From Porphyrobacter sp. (lineage in GTDB: Bacteria; Pseudomonadota; Alphaproteobacteria; Sphingomonadales; Sphingomonadaceae): a DNA stretch of 7,707 nucleotides. Below the pieces are notes generated by a model. That model saw nothing but the letters and a program-made list of their open reading frames with translations. It searched no databases and was not told the origin of the DNA. Each line of letters begins with the position of its first letter. Position 1 is the first letter of the stretch. The DNA lies in assembly GCA_014359685.1 (NCBI GenBank), contig JACIYY010000061.1, positions 1 through 7,707 of the forward strand, given 5' to 3'. This document shows positions 6,784 to 7,707 of the stretch, piece by piece. The position numbers were made by a program, and so were the translations under genes.

Positions 6784-6789
6784 TCCCTT
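6784..6789 (-). promoter_or_regulatory. Ribosome-binding site of acpS
   Basis: On the - strand this reads AAGGGA, 5 bases before ATG 6778. It decides the acpS start against the longer open frame running into pdxJ. It is one of the clearest Shine-Dalgarno sites in the - strand cluster; most other genes there have overlapping starts and weak sites, suggesting coupling for them and independent initiation for acpS. Confidence 0.65.
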
Positions 6790-6800
6790 GTCGCTGCCGC

Positions 6801-7556
6801 TTACCGGGCGGCATCCATCAGCTCGCGCATCTGCCGCACCGCCGCCTCCAGCCCTGTGAACACCGCCTCGCCGATCAGATAATGGCCGATATTCAGCTCG
6901 GCCAGATGCGGGATGGCGGCGATCGGCTGGACATTGTCGTAGGTCAGGCCGTGGCCGGCATGGGGTTCGATCCCGGTCTTCACGGCGAGCGCGGCCAGGT
7001 CGGCCACGCGCCGCAGCTCGGCGGCGCGCCGCTCGCCCGTGGCATGGGCATATTCGCCGGTGTGGAACTCGACCACCGGCGCGCCCAGCCGCATTGCGGC
7101 ATCGAGCTGCCGCTCGTCCGGGGCGATGAACAGGCTGACGCGGATGCCGGCGTCCATCAGGCGCGTCACCACCGGGGCCAGCTGGTTGTGCAGCCCGGCC
7201 GCATCAAGCCCCCCCTCGGTGGTGCGCTCCGCGCGCTTTTCGGGCACGATGCAGGCGGCGTGGGGGCGGTGGGCGAGGGCGATGCGGACCATCTCCTCCG
7301 TCGCGGCCATCTCCAGATTCAGCGGCAGGTCGGTCGCGTCCTGGATCCGGCGCAGGTCGTCATCGCGGATATGGCGGCGATCCTCGCGCAGATGGGCGGT
7401 GATGCCATCGCCGCCGACGCTGGCGACGATCGCGGCGGCGCGCACCGGGTCGGGATGATCGCCGCCGCGCGCATTGCGGATCGTGGCGACGTGGTCGATG
7501 TTAACGCCCAGACGCAGCCGGCCAGGCCGCGCCGCCCCATCCGGTGCGGCGGTCAC
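6801..7556 (-). CDS. pdxJ: Pyridoxine 5'-phosphate synthase
   Basis: 251 residues, within the usual 235-260. PdxJ condenses 1-deoxy-D-xylulose 5-phosphate with 3-amino-2-oxopropyl phosphate (made by PdxA) to pyridoxine 5'-phosphate in the DXP-dependent vitamin B6 route. It is a cytoplasmic TIM barrel. Signature motifs are [17 protein letters not shown] (16-32), [13 protein letters not shown] (51-63, with His55 and Arg57), LNLEMA (79-84, Glu82), [14 protein letters not shown] (105-118), EFHTGEYA (163-170), AGHGLTYDN (200-208, His202) and [12 protein letters not shown] (222-233). The start is GTG 7556, which overlaps the pyrE TGA as GTGA; no in-frame ATG exists between it and the core motif. 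Residues 1-14 are a loosely conserved extension before the first strand. Confidence 0.96.
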   Translation of the reverse strand: MTAAPDGAARPGRLRLGVNIDHVATIRNARGGDHPDPVRAAAIVASVGGDGITAHLREDRRHIRDDDLRRIQDATDLPLNLEMAATEEMVRIALAHRPHAACIVPEKRAERTTEGGLDAAGLHNQLAPVVTRLMDAGIRVSLFIAPDERQLDAAMRLGAPVVEFHTGEYAHATGERRAAELRRVADLAALAVKTGIEPHAGHGLTYDNVQPIAAIPHLAELNIGHYLIGEAVFTGLEAAVRQMRELMDAAR

Positions 7557-7707
7557 GCCGGGCGGCTGCCGGGCTTGGTTACCGGCAGCGCGGCCAGCTC
7601 CGGCGGCAGCGAATCCTCGGCGTAGGTGGGGAAGTTGATCTGCACCAGCGGGTAGAAGGGCACGCCCAGATCGACCGTGCCGCCCGACCTGTCCACCAGC
7701 GCCGCCG
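7553..7707 (-). CDS. pyrE: Orotate phosphoribosyltransferase, C-terminal part (5' end outside window)
   Basis: Reading the - strand from the right edge gives about 50 residues ending ...[18 protein letters not shown], then TGA at 7553-7555. The [20 protein letters not shown] start and the LPPELAALP(V/A)TKPGSR ending are characteristic of the alphaproteobacterial/Thermus-type PyrE C-terminus. PyrE joins orotate to PRPP to make orotidine 5'-phosphate in de novo pyrimidine synthesis; the PRPP-binding loop lies upstream of the window. Its stop overlaps the pdxJ GTG by four bases (GTGA), and pyrE-pdxJ-acpS-lepB is an arrangement I associate with sphingomonads. Too short to be listed as a full frame, but the reading is clear. 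Confidence 0.88.
   Translation of the reverse strand, partial: AALVDRSGGTVDLGVPFYPLVQINFPTYAEDSLPPELAALPVTKPGSRPA

Noticed and set aside
4793..7625. + strand frames opposite the AI-2E gene, lepB, acpS and pdxJ (4793-5530, 5298-6425, 6633-7625)
   Set aside because: All are shadows of well-supported - strand genes; no recognisable domain or ribosome site.

Overview
The window is very GC-rich (I estimate about 70%, not counted). It looks like chromosomal DNA from an alphaproteobacterium, most likely a sphingomonad (order Sphingomonadales). The basis is the pyrE-pdxJ-acpS-lepB gene order, the sequence style of RuvX and LepB, and a siroheme synthase that ends in a short remnant of the methyltransferase domain. 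The taxonomic call is inference from protein character; there is no rRNA or other marker in the window.

Layout. The left third (1-2521) reads on the + strand. It holds the 3' end of a siroheme-synthase-type gene (1-354), a 114-base gap with an AT-rich patch and a small hairpin, a 48-residue peptide gene (469-615), and two tightly packed genes for related proteins (630-1610 and 1598-2521). I recognise no named family for the peptide or the pair. The second protein carries an HDH motif and later histidines that resemble a cysteine-dioxygenase-like cupin. The first aligns with it but lacks those histidines. This peptide-plus-pair cassette is the most interesting part of the window and could be a small peptide-modification or peptide-partner system; that function is a hypothesis.

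The right two thirds (2555-7707) read on the - strand as one compact probable operon, in transcription order: pyrE (3' end only), pdxJ, acpS, lepB, an AI-2E-family membrane protein, a membrane-anchored DUF3089 alpha/beta-hydrolase and ruvX. Starts and stops overlap at pyrE/pdxJ, acpS/lepB, lepB/AI-2E and AI-2E/DUF3089. Gaps of about 20-35 bases separate pdxJ/acpS and, with my preferred start, DUF3089/ruvX. Functions covered are pyrimidine synthesis, vitamin B6 synthesis, acyl-carrier-protein activation, signal-peptide removal and DNA/RNA housekeeping, so this is a core-genome cluster. The two blocks converge with only 33 bases between them.

I see no tRNA, rRNA, CRISPR array, insertion sequence or phage gene.
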